The translations under genes were made by a program, and so were the position numbers. The notes under the pieces are model-generated. The model had not been told where the DNA came from and ran no database searches. It saw only the letters and a program-made list of their open reading frames with translations. Positions 43,519 through 53,699 of a stretch of 64,000 bases of DNA are shown piece after piece. This stretch comes from Rhizobium sophoriradicis (GTDB lineage: Bacteria > Pseudomonadota > Alphaproteobacteria > Rhizobiales > Rhizobiaceae), in contig NZ_RQIH01000024.1 of assembly GCF_003939025.1 (NCBI RefSeq), forward strand, positions 22,951 through 86,950. The letters run 5' to 3'. Positions within the stretch are counted from its first letter, which is position 1. Every line of letters begins with the position of its first letter.

Positions 43519-45021
43519 CTATCCCGCCGAAGTGTCCGAGATCATCCGGGAGACGGCATTCTTCCAACCGATGATCTTGGCCTGCCGCTCTGTCTCCGCC
43601 ATTGCGGGGCTGAAACGTCGATCACAGGCCCAAGCCTTGGCAAATTCACGCTTGCCCGGCCAGATACCGGCCCTCGAGCCGGCAAGCCAGGCGGCCCCGA
43701 GCGCCGTCGTCTCGTGGATCGCCGAGCGGTCGACCGGGTTCCCGGTCATGTCGGCGAGGCATTGCATCGTCCAATCGGAAGCCGCCATGCCGCCATCGAC
43801 GCGCAACACCGTCTCCAACTGATTGGCGCCCCAATCCCTCTTCATCGCCACGAGCAGGTCGAGCGTCTGATAGGCGACGGATTCGAGCACGGCGCGGGCG
43901 AATTCCGCCGGTCCGCTGTTGCGCGTAAGGCCGAAGATCGCACCACGCGCAGCCGGATCCCAATAAGGCGCGCCGAGCCCGGTGAAAGCGGGGACGATAT
44001 AGACCTGCTGCCCGGGATCCGCCTTGGCCGCAAGCACCCCTGCCTCCGACGCCTGGCCGATAATGCCAAGGCCGTCGCGCAGCCATTGCACGGCGGCACC
44101 GGCGATGAAGATCGAGCCTTCGAGCGCATAGGTCGTCTCGCCGTCGAGGCGGCAGGCGATGGTCGTCAGCATCCGGTTGGCGGAGGAAACTCGATCCCGG
44201 CCGGTATTCAGCAGGGCGAAGCAGCCGGTGCCGTAAGTCGATTTCATCATGCCGGGTTCGAAGCAGGCATTGCCCATCGCCGCCGCCTGCTGGTCGCCGG
44301 CGACCCCGAAGATCGGAAGCTCGGCGCCGAGCAAGGCTTTGTCGATGCGGCCGAAATCATCGGCGCATTCCCTGACCTCGGGCAGCATGGCGGCCGGGAC
44401 GCCGAGAATGCCGAGAAGTTCCTCGTCCCAAGCGCCGTCATCGATATTGTAGAGCAGCGTTCGCGATGCATTGGTTGCATCTGTCGCATGCACGCGGCCG
44501 CCGGTCAGCTTGTAGATCAACCAGCTGTCGATCGTGCCGAAACAGACCTCGCCCGCCTCGGCCTTCTCGCGCAGCCTATCGACATTGTCGAGCAGCCAGC
44601 GCAGCTTGGTTCCCGAAAAGTACGGGTCGAGCAGCAGTCCGGTTTTGGCGGAAAACAGCTTCTCATATCCATCGGCCTTCAGGCTATCGCACATTTCCGC
44701 CGTGCGCCGGTCCTGCCAGACGATCGCGCGGTAAAGCGGTGTTCCGGACTTGCGATCCCAGACGACTGCCGTTTCGCGCTGATTGGTGATGCCGACGGCT
44801 GCGATCGCGGCGGCATCCACGCCGGCATCAGCGATCGCCTTGCGCATCGTATCGACGACGGACTGCCAGATTTCGGCAGCGTCGTGCTCCACCCAGCCGG
44901 GGTGCGGATAGTATTGCGTGATCTCCGCCTGAGCGGAGCCTGCCATTTTCATGTCGCCGTTGAAGATGATCGCGCGCGAAGACGTCGTGCCCTGATCGAT
45001 CGAAAGAATATTGCCGCTCAT
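43519..45021 (-). CDS. glpK: Glycerol kinase
   Basis: 500 residues, FGGY kinase. It phosphorylates glycerol to glycerol-3-phosphate with ATP. N-terminal ILSIDQGTTSSRAIIF (phosphate 1), AIVWQDRRTAEMC, YTG-type LLLDPYFSGTKLRWLLDNV, and the C-terminal FGGY-like RVDGGMAASDWTMQCLAD region. Length matches E. coli GlpK (about 502). GGAGACGG lies before the ATG. It is the last gene of the glp operon, separated from glpV by 150 bases that hold two strong hairpins, which may lower its expression relative to the transporter genes. Confidence 0.96.
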   Translation of the reverse strand: MSGNILSIDQGTTSSRAIIFNGDMKMAGSAQAEITQYYPHPGWVEHDAAEIWQSVVDTMRKAIADAGVDAAAIAAVGITNQRETAVVWDRKSGTPLYRAIVWQDRRTAEMCDSLKADGYEKLFSAKTGLLLDPYFSGTKLRWLLDNVDRLREKAEAGEVCFGTIDSWLIYKLTGGRVHATDATNASRTLLYNIDDGAWDEELLGILGVPAAMLPEVRECADDFGRIDKALLGAELPIFGVAGDQQAAAMGNACFEPGMMKSTYGTGCFALLNTGRDRVSSANRMLTTIACRLDGETTYALEGSIFIAGAAVQWLRDGLGIIGQASEAGVLAAKADPGQQVYIVPAFTGLGAPYWDPAARGAIFGLTRNSGPAEFARAVLESVAYQTLDLLVAMKRDWGANQLETVLRVDGGMAASDWTMQCLADMTGNPVDRSAIHETTALGAAWLAGSRAGIWPGKREFAKAWACDRRFSPAMAETERQAKIIGWKNAVSRMISDTSAG

Positions 45022-45103
45022 ATCCGTCTCCGGCTCACGCGAAACCGCTCCGCCTGCCCGGAAGGGCAGGACGCGAAGGCCTCAGGAGAAAAAGATTGTA
45101 GGT

Positions 45104-45126
45104 GCCACCGGCTTGTCGCCGGTGGC
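45104..45126 (-). promoter_or_regulatory. Hairpin 1 between glpV and glpK
   Basis: Nine-base perfect arms GCCACCGGC / GCCGGTGGC with a five-base loop. A short T-run follows about twelve bases later in the glpV to glpK direction. Possible partial terminator or mRNA-stabilising stem. Confidence 0.55.
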
Positions 45127-45136
45127 AGGAAGTGAT

Positions 45137-45162
45137 GGCCGGAGGTCTCGTTGCCTCCGGCC
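45137..45162 (-). promoter_or_regulatory. Hairpin 2 between glpV and glpK
   Basis: Nine-base perfect arms GGCCGGAGG / CCTCCGGCC with an eight-base loop, just after the glpV stop. Tandem with the hairpin at 45104-45126. Confidence 0.55.
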
Positions 45163-45171
45163 GGGTCCGCC

Positions 45172-46896
45172 TTACTTCTTCTGCCAGCTCTTGACGAGTT
45201 CGTCGTAGTTGACGGTGAGCGGCTTGTCCTTCTCGTTCTCGATCTTCAGCTGCGGAGCGAGGTTACCCTTCTTCACCGCGTCAGCGTTCCAATAAGCGAG
45301 ATCATGCTCTTCGGCGAGCTTCGGGCCGATGTCGCCCTGGACCTTGGCGCGTTCCAGGCGCTGCAGCACCTTTTCCTGCTCCGAGCAAAGCGAGTCCATG
45401 GCTTCCTGCGGCGTCTTGGCGCCGGAGGATGCGTCACCGATCGCCTGCCACCAGAGCTGTGCGAGCTTCGGATAGTCAGGAACGTTCGTACCGGTCGGCG
45501 ACCACTGCAGGCGGGCCGGCGAACGGTAGAACTCGATCAGGCCGCCGAGCTTCGGTGCGCGGTCGGTGAAGGACTTGTGATCCAGCGTCGACTGACGGAT
45601 GAAGGTCAGACCCATATGGCTCTTCTTCACGTCAACAGTCTTCGAGGTGACGAACTGGGCATAGAGCCAGGCCGCCTTGGCGCGGTCGACGGGCGTCGAC
45701 TTCATCAGCGTCCAGGAACCCGCATCCTGATAGCCGAGCTTCATGCCGTCCTTCCAGTAGACACCATGCGGGCTCGGCGCGAAACGCCATTTCGGCGTGC
45801 CGTCCGCATTGACGACCGGCAGGCCTTCCTTGACGAAATTGGCGGTGAAGGCCGTGTAGGTGAACATCTGCTGGGCAACTTCACCCTGCGAAGGCACCGG
45901 ACCGGATTCGGAGAAGGTCATGCCCTGAGCGGCAGCCGGTGCGTATGCCTTCATCCAGTCCAGATATTTCTGGATGGAATAGACAGCGGCCGGGCCGTTG
46001 GTATCGCCGCCGCGCGCGACGCACGAGCCGACGGGACGGGAGTTCTCATCGACCTTGATGCCCCATTCGTCGACCGGCTTGCCGTTCGGAATGCCCTTGT
46101 CGCCGTTGCCGGCCATCGACAGCCAGGCGTCGGTGAAGCGCCAGCCGAGCGACGGGTCCTTCTTGCCGTAGTCCATGTGGCCATAGACCTTCTTGCCGTC
46201 GATCTCGCGGCCGGTGAAGAACTCGGCAATATCCTCATAGGCCGACCAGTTGACCGGCACGCCGAGATCGTAGCCGTACTTCGCCTTGAAGTCGGCCTTG
46301 TTCTTCTCATCGTTGAACCAGTCGTAGCGGAACCAGTAGAGGTTGGCGAACTGCTGGTCCGGCAGCTGATAGAGCTTGCCGTCAGGCGCTGTCGTGAAGG
46401 ACTTGCCGATGAAGTCGTCCACATCGAGGCCCGGATTGGTGACATCCTTGCCTTCATTGGCCATCCAGTCGGTCAGCGAACGGGCCTGCTGGTAGCGCCA
46501 ATGGGTGCCGATCAGGTCGCTATCGTTGATATAGGCGTCATAGATGTTTTCGCCGGACTGCATCTGCGTCTGCAGCTTCTCGACCACGTCGCCTTCGCCG
46601 ATCAGGTCGTGGGTAATCTTGATGCCGGTTATCGCGGTGAAAGCGGGCGCCAGCACCTTCGATTCATAATCATGCGTGGTGATCGTTTCGGAAACCACCT
46701 TGATGTCCATGCCGGCGAAGGGCTTCGCGGCATCGACGAACCATTGCATTTCCTTTTCCTGATCGGCGCGGGAAAGCGTCGAGAGATCGCCGACTTCCTT
46801 GTCGAGGAAGGTCTTGGCCTCGTCCATCCCGGCATAGGCCGATGCCGTCATCGCCAGCAGCAGGCCTGCTGTCGTCGTCAATAAGTGCCGTCGCAT
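45172..46896 (-). CDS. glpV: Glycerol ABC transporter substrate-binding protein
   Basis: 574 residues. Signal peptide MRRHLLTTTAGLLLAMTASAYA with cleavage after AYA. The mature protein is a type-I extracellular solute-binding protein: KVVSETITTHDYESKVLAPAF, GIKITHDLIGEGDVVEKLQ, GPVPSQGEVAQQMF, and a long C-terminus ending LVKSWQKK. It is unusually long for the family, as expected for the rhizobial glycerol-binding protein GlpV. Order glpS-T-P-Q-U-V with glpD and glpK identifies the glycerol uptake system described in Rhizobium leguminosarum. GGGAGG precedes the ATG. Confidence 0.93.
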   Translation of the reverse strand: MRRHLLTTTAGLLLAMTASAYAGMDEAKTFLDKEVGDLSTLSRADQEKEMQWFVDAAKPFAGMDIKVVSETITTHDYESKVLAPAFTAITGIKITHDLIGEGDVVEKLQTQMQSGENIYDAYINDSDLIGTHWRYQQARSLTDWMANEGKDVTNPGLDVDDFIGKSFTTAPDGKLYQLPDQQFANLYWFRYDWFNDEKNKADFKAKYGYDLGVPVNWSAYEDIAEFFTGREIDGKKVYGHMDYGKKDPSLGWRFTDAWLSMAGNGDKGIPNGKPVDEWGIKVDENSRPVGSCVARGGDTNGPAAVYSIQKYLDWMKAYAPAAAQGMTFSESGPVPSQGEVAQQMFTYTAFTANFVKEGLPVVNADGTPKWRFAPSPHGVYWKDGMKLGYQDAGSWTLMKSTPVDRAKAAWLYAQFVTSKTVDVKKSHMGLTFIRQSTLDHKSFTDRAPKLGGLIEFYRSPARLQWSPTGTNVPDYPKLAQLWWQAIGDASSGAKTPQEAMDSLCSEQEKVLQRLERAKVQGDIGPKLAEEHDLAYWNADAVKKGNLAPQLKIENEKDKPLTVNYDELVKSWQKK

Positions 46897-46975
46897 AATA
46901 TCCTCCCAGGGTTTGCGATTGCAGTCACATACTCAGGCGGCCAAGCACCCCCGGCCATCTGTCTTCACTTTGCCG

Positions 46976-47257
46976 TCACACGTAGCGGAACACGCCGATG
47001 GCGTAGACCACGGAGATGGCAAGAGCCCACCACAGGTTGGGCCCAGCGAGCCCAAGCCATGCAAGATGAATGAAAGCGCTGCCCAGCAGCGAAATGAAAA
47101 GCCGGTCACCGCGCGTCGTTTCGAAACGCAGCACGCCCGTGCGCGGCGAGCCGCCCGGAGAAAAATACTCCCCGATGCTCATGGCGATCAGAAGCGCCAG
47201 GATCGTCAGGAAGAACAGCGCCGTCGGCAGCGTCCAGGCCATCCAGGAAAAGGTCAT
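46976..47257 (-). CDS. glpU: Small membrane protein of the glycerol transporter (DUF2160)
   Basis: 93 residues, about three spans: MTFSWMAWTLPTALFFLTILALLI, LFISLLGSAFIHLAWLGL and WWALAISVVYAIGVF. DUF2160 proteins sit in the same place in rhizobial glp operons and are named GlpU. Molecular role unknown; probably an accessory subunit of the permease complex. GGAGGACCGGAC lies before the ATG; it begins 12 bases after glpQ. Confidence 0.87.
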   Translation of the reverse strand: MTFSWMAWTLPTALFFLTILALLIAMSIGEYFSPGGSPRTGVLRFETTRGDRLFISLLGSAFIHLAWLGLAGPNLWWALAISVVYAIGVFRYV

Positions 47258-47269
47258 GTCCGGTCCTCC

Positions 47270-48091
<822 letters not shown>

Positions 48092-48102
48092 GTCTGCCCC
48101 CC

Positions 48103-48966
<864 letters not shown>

Positions 48967-48969
48967 GGC

Positions 48970-50040
48970 TCAGGCCTCCCTGCCGACACGCCAGCTGTCG
49001 GCGTAGATGCTGATGGCGGACGGATCGAAGGTGACGCGGGCATCCGCGGGAATATCGTCGTCTTCAGAGACGACGATCGCGATCGGCTGGCCGGCGAAAC
49101 GGGCGCGCACGATCTTCTGCCGGCCGATATCCTCGATCTTGTTGATTGTAACCGGCATGCCCTCCCGCCCCAGGCGGATGAATTCGGGGCGAATGCCAAG
49201 TTCGGTCTTCACCGCGCCATTGGTATTCGGCGCATAATCCAGCGTCAGCACCTCGTCTCCGACCTTGACGGCGCTGCCGTCGACCTGTGCCGGCATGACG
49301 TTCATTCCGGGCGAACCAATGAAATAACCAACGAAGGTGTGGCTCGGCCGCTCGAAGAGCTCGGCCGGCGTGCCGATCTGGACGATCTGGCCGTCATACA
49401 TGACGACGACCTTCTCGGCGAAAGTCAGTGCCTCGGTCTGGTCGTGGGTCACATAGACCATGGTGAAGCCGAACTGCTTGTGCAGCCGTTTCAGCTGCGA
49501 GCGCAGCACCCATTTCATATGCGGATCGATGACGGTCAGCGGCTCGTCGAACAGGATGGCGTTGACGTCGTTGCGCACCAGCCCGCGGCCGAGCGAGATC
49601 TTCTGCTTCTGGTCGGCCGTCAGCCCCTGCGCCTTGCGCTTGGCCCAGCCGGCAAGGTCGATCATTTCGAGAATGTCACGCACGCGCCGGTCGACATCCG
49701 CCTCGGCCACGCCGCGGTTGCGCAGGGGGAAAGCGAGATTGTCGTAGACGGTCATCGTGTCGTAGATGACGGGAAACTGGAAGACCTGGGCGATGTTGCG
49801 GCTCTGCGTCGAAAGGTTCGTCACATCCCTGCCATCGAAGAGAATGCGGCCGTGCGAAGGCTGCAGCAGGCCGGAGATGATGTTGAGCAGCGTGGTCTTG
49901 CCGCAGCCGGAGGGGCCGAGCAGCGCATAGGCGCCGCCGTCGTTCCACTCGTGATCGACTTCCTTGAGCGAATAATCCTTTTCCGTCTTCGGATTGGCGC
50001 CGTAGGCGTGGCGGATATGGTCGAGCGTGATGCGTGCCAT
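48970..50040 (-). CDS. glpT: Glycerol ABC transporter ATP-binding protein
   Basis: 356 residues. Walker A LLGPSGCGKTTLLNI near residue 39, Q-loop VFQFPVIYDTM, Walker B ILFDEPLTVIDPH, H-loop VYVTHDQTEA, and the C-terminal TOBE-like regulatory domain of carbohydrate ABC ATPases. The ABC signature is degenerate: LTADQKQK replaces LSGGQ. In a two-ATPase system this may leave one of the two ATP sites weak. Nine bases after glpS. Confidence 0.92.
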   Translation of the reverse strand: MARITLDHIRHAYGANPKTEKDYSLKEVDHEWNDGGAYALLGPSGCGKTTLLNIISGLLQPSHGRILFDGRDVTNLSTQSRNIAQVFQFPVIYDTMTVYDNLAFPLRNRGVAEADVDRRVRDILEMIDLAGWAKRKAQGLTADQKQKISLGRGLVRNDVNAILFDEPLTVIDPHMKWVLRSQLKRLHKQFGFTMVYVTHDQTEALTFAEKVVVMYDGQIVQIGTPAELFERPSHTFVGYFIGSPGMNVMPAQVDGSAVKVGDEVLTLDYAPNTNGAVKTELGIRPEFIRLGREGMPVTINKIEDIGRQKIVRARFAGQPIAIVVSEDDDIPADARVTFDPSAISIYADSWRVGREA

Positions 50041-50049
50041 GGTGCTCTC

Positions 50050-51144
50050 CTATGCCTTTCCGGCTGCAGCGACAGCGCCGACCGCAGCAATGGCGCGGCC
50101 GTCGGCGCCGAAGGCCATCAGGTGGCGGGTGTTGAGAAAGGCCTCGATCTCAATGTCCGGATCGATGTCGTGAATGCCATGCGCCAGCATCACCCAGCGC
50201 ACGCCGTCATATTCCAGATGCACGAAGCTCTCCGAACCGGTGATCTCGGAGACCAGCGTGCGCGTCTGCAGGCGGGCCGCATCGCCGGTCTGGGCTCGGA
50301 GGCCGAGATGATGCGGATGAAAGGCGATCGTCACGGGCCCGTTCGGCACCGCGGCCAGATGCGAGGGGACGGAAAGCGTGGCTCCGCTCGGGCGCGTGAA
50401 GATATCGCCCGATTTCGTCACGTCGAGCGTGTTCAGCGGCGGATCGGCGAAGATGCCGGCGCTGTCGAGATCGACAGGGCGGCGATAGACGTCGATGGTC
50501 GGCCCGAACTGGGTGACCCGACCTTGGTTCAAAGTTGCCGTATTGCCGCCGAGCAGCAGCGCCTCGGACGGTTCGGTGGTGGCGTAAACGAAGATCGCAC
50601 CCGACTGGGCAAAAATCTTCGGCAGCTCCTCACGCAGTTCTTCGCGCAATTTGTAATCGAGATTGGCGAGCGGCTCGTCCATCAACACCAGGCTGGCGTT
50701 CTTGACGAGGGCGCGCGCAAGTGCCGTGCGCTGCTGCTGGCCGCCGGAGAGATGGAGCGGCGTGCGGTCGAGATAGGGCGTGAGCTTCAGAAGCTCGGCC
50801 GCCTTGCGCACGTCGCGATCGATCGTGGCGGCGTCCTTGCCCGATATGCGCATCGGCGAGGCGATGTTTTCATAAACGGTCAATGCCGGATAATTGATGA
50901 ACTGCTGGTAGACCATGGCGACATTGCGCTTCTGCACCGGCATGCCGGTGACGTCGGCGCCGTCGAAATGCACGGAGCCGGCGGTCGGACGGTCAAGCCC
51001 GGCCATCAGCCGCATCAGCGACGTCTTGCCCGACAGCGTCGGCCCGAGCAGGACGTTCAGCGTGCCGCGCTCGAGGACCAGATCGGTCGGATAGATGTGA
51101 TAGTCCGCGCCCACCATTTTGGCGGCGTTCCGCAGTTCCAGCAT
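50050..51144 (-). CDS. glpS: Glycerol ABC transporter ATP-binding protein
   Basis: 364 residues. Walker A LLGPTLSGKTSLMRL near 33, Q-loop VYQQFINYP, canonical signature LSGGQQQRTALARAL near 135, Walker B LVLMDEPLANLDY, and a C-terminal TOBE-like domain. It carries the intact signature, complementing the degenerate one of GlpT, so the pair probably forms an asymmetric heterodimer. 41 bases after glpD. Confidence 0.92.
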   Translation of the reverse strand: MLELRNAAKMVGADYHIYPTDLVLERGTLNVLLGPTLSGKTSLMRLMAGLDRPTAGSVHFDGADVTGMPVQKRNVAMVYQQFINYPALTVYENIASPMRISGKDAATIDRDVRKAAELLKLTPYLDRTPLHLSGGQQQRTALARALVKNASLVLMDEPLANLDYKLREELREELPKIFAQSGAIFVYATTEPSEALLLGGNTATLNQGRVTQFGPTIDVYRRPVDLDSAGIFADPPLNTLDVTKSGDIFTRPSGATLSVPSHLAAVPNGPVTIAFHPHHLGLRAQTGDAARLQTRTLVSEITGSESFVHLEYDGVRWVMLAHGIHDIDPDIEIEAFLNTRHLMAFGADGRAIAAVGAVAAAGKA

Positions 51145-51185
51145 TCCTGTTCCCGTGCCTCCACGCAGCGGGGATCACACGCCGC

Positions 51186-52700
51186 CTATCCGGCCATCGC
51201 CGGCATGGCAGCCATGTACTCCTCCAGTGACTGAGCCTGCTCCTTCGAAAGGCGCAGACCATCCTTTGTTCTCCTCCACAGCACGTCTTCGGCGTGCCGG
51301 GCCCATTCATGTTCGACGAGATAGGCGACCTCGGCCTCGTAGAGATCGCCGCCGAACAGCCGCCCGAGATCGTCAATGCCACGGGCATTGCCGAGTAGCG
51401 TCTCGGCCCTGGTGCCGTAGCGACACACCAGCCGGCGAGCGTGCCGATCGGCGAGGAACGGATAGCGGCTTTTCAGCTTGGCAACCTCGGCCTCATAACC
51501 CTTGACGGCGAAATTGCCGCCGGGCAGATGGCTCTTGGCCGTCCACGGAGCACCCTTGACGCCGATCGCAGCACCGATCTTCTCCAACGCATGCTCGGAC
51601 AGCCGGCGATAAGTGGTGAGCTTGCCGCCGAAAACATTAAGCAGCGGCGCGGTCTCCCTCTCGCCGTCGAGCTTCAGCACATAGTCGCGCGTCGCCTCCT
51701 GCGCCTTCGAGGCGCCGTCGTCATAAAGCGGGCGCACCGCCGAATAGGTCCAGACGATATCCTCTGGCCGCACCGGCTCCTTGAAATATTCCGACGCCGC
51801 ATTGCAGAGATAGACCGTCTCCTCCTCGGAGATCCTGACATCCTTGGGATCGGCGGTATAGTCGCGGTCGGTCGTGCCGATCAGGGTGAAGTCGCCCTCA
51901 TAGGGAATGGCGAAGATGATGCGATTGTCCGGATTCTGGAAGAAATAGGCGCGTGGATCGTCGAACTTCTTCTTGACGACGATATGGCTGCCCTGGACGA
52001 GGCGGACATTGTGGGCTTCTTTCTGACCGAAGGCGGAACGAATGACGTGATCGACCCAGGGACCGGCGGCATTGACCAACATGCGGGCCTGATGACCGTC
52101 TTTGCGGCCGGTGACGGTATCGACAGTCTCGATGTGCCATAGGCCGCTCTCACGCCTTGCCGAGACCACTTTGGTACGCGGCAGGATGGTCGCACCCTTG
52201 TCGGCAGCATCGCGGGCGTTCAGCACCACCATGCGGGCATCGTCGACCCAGCCGTCGGAATATTCGAACGCTCTCGTAAACAATGCCTTCAGCGGCTTGC
52301 CGGCCGGATCCTTGCGCATGTCAAGCACCGACGTCGCCGGCAGCAGCTTGCGGCCGCCAAGATGGTCGTAGAGGAAGAGGCCGAGCCGGATCAGCCAAGC
52401 TGGGCGGATGCCGCCCTTATGATAAGGCAGCACGAAACGCAGCGGCCAGATAATATGCGGCGCCATCGCCCAGAGGATCTCGCGCTCCATCAGCGATTCA
52501 CGCACCAGGCGGAACTCGTAATGCTCGAGATAACGCAGGCCGCCATGGATCAGCTTGGTGGCGCCAGATGAGGTGCCCGAAGCGAAATCGTTCATCTCCG
52601 CCAGCGCCACGGTATAGCCGCGCCCGACAGCATCGCGAGCGATGCCGCAGCCGTTGATGCCGCCGCCAATGACGAAAATGTCGTGTATCTCCCGGCCCAA
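51186..52700 (-). CDS. glpD: Glycerol-3-phosphate dehydrogenase (aerobic, FAD)
   Basis: 504 residues. FAD-binding N-terminus IFVIGGGINGCGIARDAVGRG, then MNDFASGTSSGATKLIHGGLRYLEHYEF, the GlpD signature. Oxidises sn-glycerol-3-phosphate to dihydroxyacetone phosphate and passes electrons to ubiquinone at the membrane. The start is TTG at 52700, with a strong GGAGGGG ahead. The 111-base gap to glpR holds four phased CGAA elements (52754-52800), probable GlpR sites. First structural gene of the glycerol operon. Confidence 0.95.
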   Translation of the reverse strand: MGREIHDIFVIGGGINGCGIARDAVGRGYTVALAEMNDFASGTSSGATKLIHGGLRYLEHYEFRLVRESLMEREILWAMAPHIIWPLRFVLPYHKGGIRPAWLIRLGLFLYDHLGGRKLLPATSVLDMRKDPAGKPLKALFTRAFEYSDGWVDDARMVVLNARDAADKGATILPRTKVVSARRESGLWHIETVDTVTGRKDGHQARMLVNAAGPWVDHVIRSAFGQKEAHNVRLVQGSHIVVKKKFDDPRAYFFQNPDNRIIFAIPYEGDFTLIGTTDRDYTADPKDVRISEEETVYLCNAASEYFKEPVRPEDIVWTYSAVRPLYDDGASKAQEATRDYVLKLDGERETAPLLNVFGGKLTTYRRLSEHALEKIGAAIGVKGAPWTAKSHLPGGNFAVKGYEAEVAKLKSRYPFLADRHARRLVCRYGTRAETLLGNARGIDDLGRLFGGDLYEAEVAYLVEHEWARHAEDVLWRRTKDGLRLSKEQAQSLEEYMAAMPAMAG

Positions 52701-52753
52701 TTGCCCCTCCGAGCCTGCTGCTTATTTCGCATCGCACAAAACTTGCGCGATTG

Positions 52754-52800
52754 CGAAAGTGACATCAGTAAAAACGAAAGAAATCCGAATGTCAAACGAA
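52754..52800. promoter_or_regulatory. Phased CGAA repeats, candidate GlpR operator of glpD
   Basis: CGAA at 52754, 52775, 52786 and 52797, spaced 21, 11 and 11 bases, so all on one face of the helix. The copy at 52769-52780 is part of a 12-mer, CTTTCGTTTTTA on the minus strand, that recurs before glpR. DeoR-type GlpR proteins bind TTCG-containing repeats. Confidence 0.6.
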
Positions 52801-52811
52801 TGTTGGCGGAA

Positions 52812-53585
52812 CTATCGCGATCTGCTGCTCGTTTCGATCAGTTTCACATTGTTTTCGAGGCAAAGATTGCGGATCGACGGCACCGGACAGTGGTCGGTAA
52901 TGAAGGTGTGAACCTGCGAAAGCTGGCCGATCCGGACCGGCGCGGTGCGTTCGAACTTCGTGGAATCGGCAACCAGAATGACGTGCCGGGCATTGGCGAT
53001 AATCGCCTGGGCGACCTTCACCTCGCGAAAGTCATAATCGAGTAGCGCGCCGTCGATATCGATCGCCGAAGCGCCGATCACGGCATAATCGACCTTGAAC
53101 TGGCGGATGAAATCGACCGCCGCTTCGCCAACGATGCCGCCGTCCGAACCGCGCACGACCCCGCCGGCGATCACCACTTCGATTGCCGGGAAGAGGCGCA
53201 ACCGGTTGGCAACGTTGATATTGTTGGTGATCACCATCAGCTCGTGATGATTGGCGAGCGCCTCGCCCACCGCCTCGGTCGTCGTGCCGATATTGATGAA
53301 GAGCGAGGCGCCGCTCGGGATCAGTTCGACGGCCGCCATGCCAATCGCCTGTTTCTCCGAAGCGGCGATCTGGCGGCGGGCTTCGTATTTGACGTTCTCC
53401 GTTCCGCTCGGGAACGTCGCCCCGCCATGGATGCGGGTCAGCACCTGCGCATCGCAGAGATCGTTCAGGTCCTTGCGGATGGTTTGCGGTGTCACCGAAA
53501 ACCGTGAGGCGAGCTCTTCGACCAGAACCCTGCCGCTCGATTTCGCGATCGCCACGATTTCAGTCTGTCGGTCGGTCAAGAACAT
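52812..53585 (-). CDS. glpR: DeoR-family glycerol regulon repressor
   Basis: 257 residues from ATG 53585 (AAGGGGG upstream); a longer frame to 53639 would run through the operator. N-terminal HTH ELASRFSVTPQTIRKDLNDL followed by the DeoR wing VLTRIHGGATF. The C-terminal sugar-phosphate isomerase-like sensor has INIGTTTEAVGEALANH and VIGASAIDIDGALLDYD, ligand-binding motifs of DeoR repressors. It should repress glpD and the transporter until glycerol-3-phosphate accumulates. TTTCG repeats just upstream suggest autoregulation. Confidence 0.92.
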   Translation of the reverse strand: MFLTDRQTEIVAIAKSSGRVLVEELASRFSVTPQTIRKDLNDLCDAQVLTRIHGGATFPSGTENVKYEARRQIAASEKQAIGMAAVELIPSGASLFINIGTTTEAVGEALANHHELMVITNNINVANRLRLFPAIEVVIAGGVVRGSDGGIVGEAAVDFIRQFKVDYAVIGASAIDIDGALLDYDFREVKVAQAIIANARHVILVADSTKFERTAPVRIGQLSQVHTFITDHCPVPSIRNLCLENNVKLIETSSRSR

Positions 53586-53595
53586 CGGCGCCCCC

Positions 53596-53628
53596 TTTCG
53601 ATCTGCTTTCGTTTTTAAAGAAAGCGAA
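53596..53628. promoter_or_regulatory. TTTCG repeats and inverted repeat before glpR, candidate autoregulatory operator
   Basis: TTTCG at 53596 and 53607, 11 bases apart, and an inverted CGAA at 53625. GCTTTC (53605) and GAAAGC (53620) form an inverted repeat. The 12-mer CTTTCGTTTTTA at 53606-53617 is identical to one before glpD. Confidence 0.55.
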
Positions 53629-53699
53629 GGGCGGCGCAATGCCTATTTGTCGGCGGCCGAGTTTCGCGCTCCGAATCTGATGGCCGCCGCGCCGCGCAA

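Noticed and set aside
43433..43525. A complete tRNA gene
   Set aside because: A T-arm-like hairpin exists, but no matching seven-base acceptor arms, no seven-base anticodon loop and overlap with glpK; kept only as a finding.
42398..43567. Long minus-strand open frame (389 codons) opposite the AlaRS-like gene
   Set aside because: Composition is that of an antisense frame in GC-rich DNA, no ribosome site, and it overlaps two well-supported genes.
45151..46884. 577-codon plus-strand open frame opposite glpV
   Set aside because: Pure antisense of glpV; no domain, no ribosome site.
49339..51234. 631-codon plus-strand open frame opposite glpT and glpS
   Set aside because: Spans two genes with clear ABC motifs on the other strand; antisense artefact of high GC.
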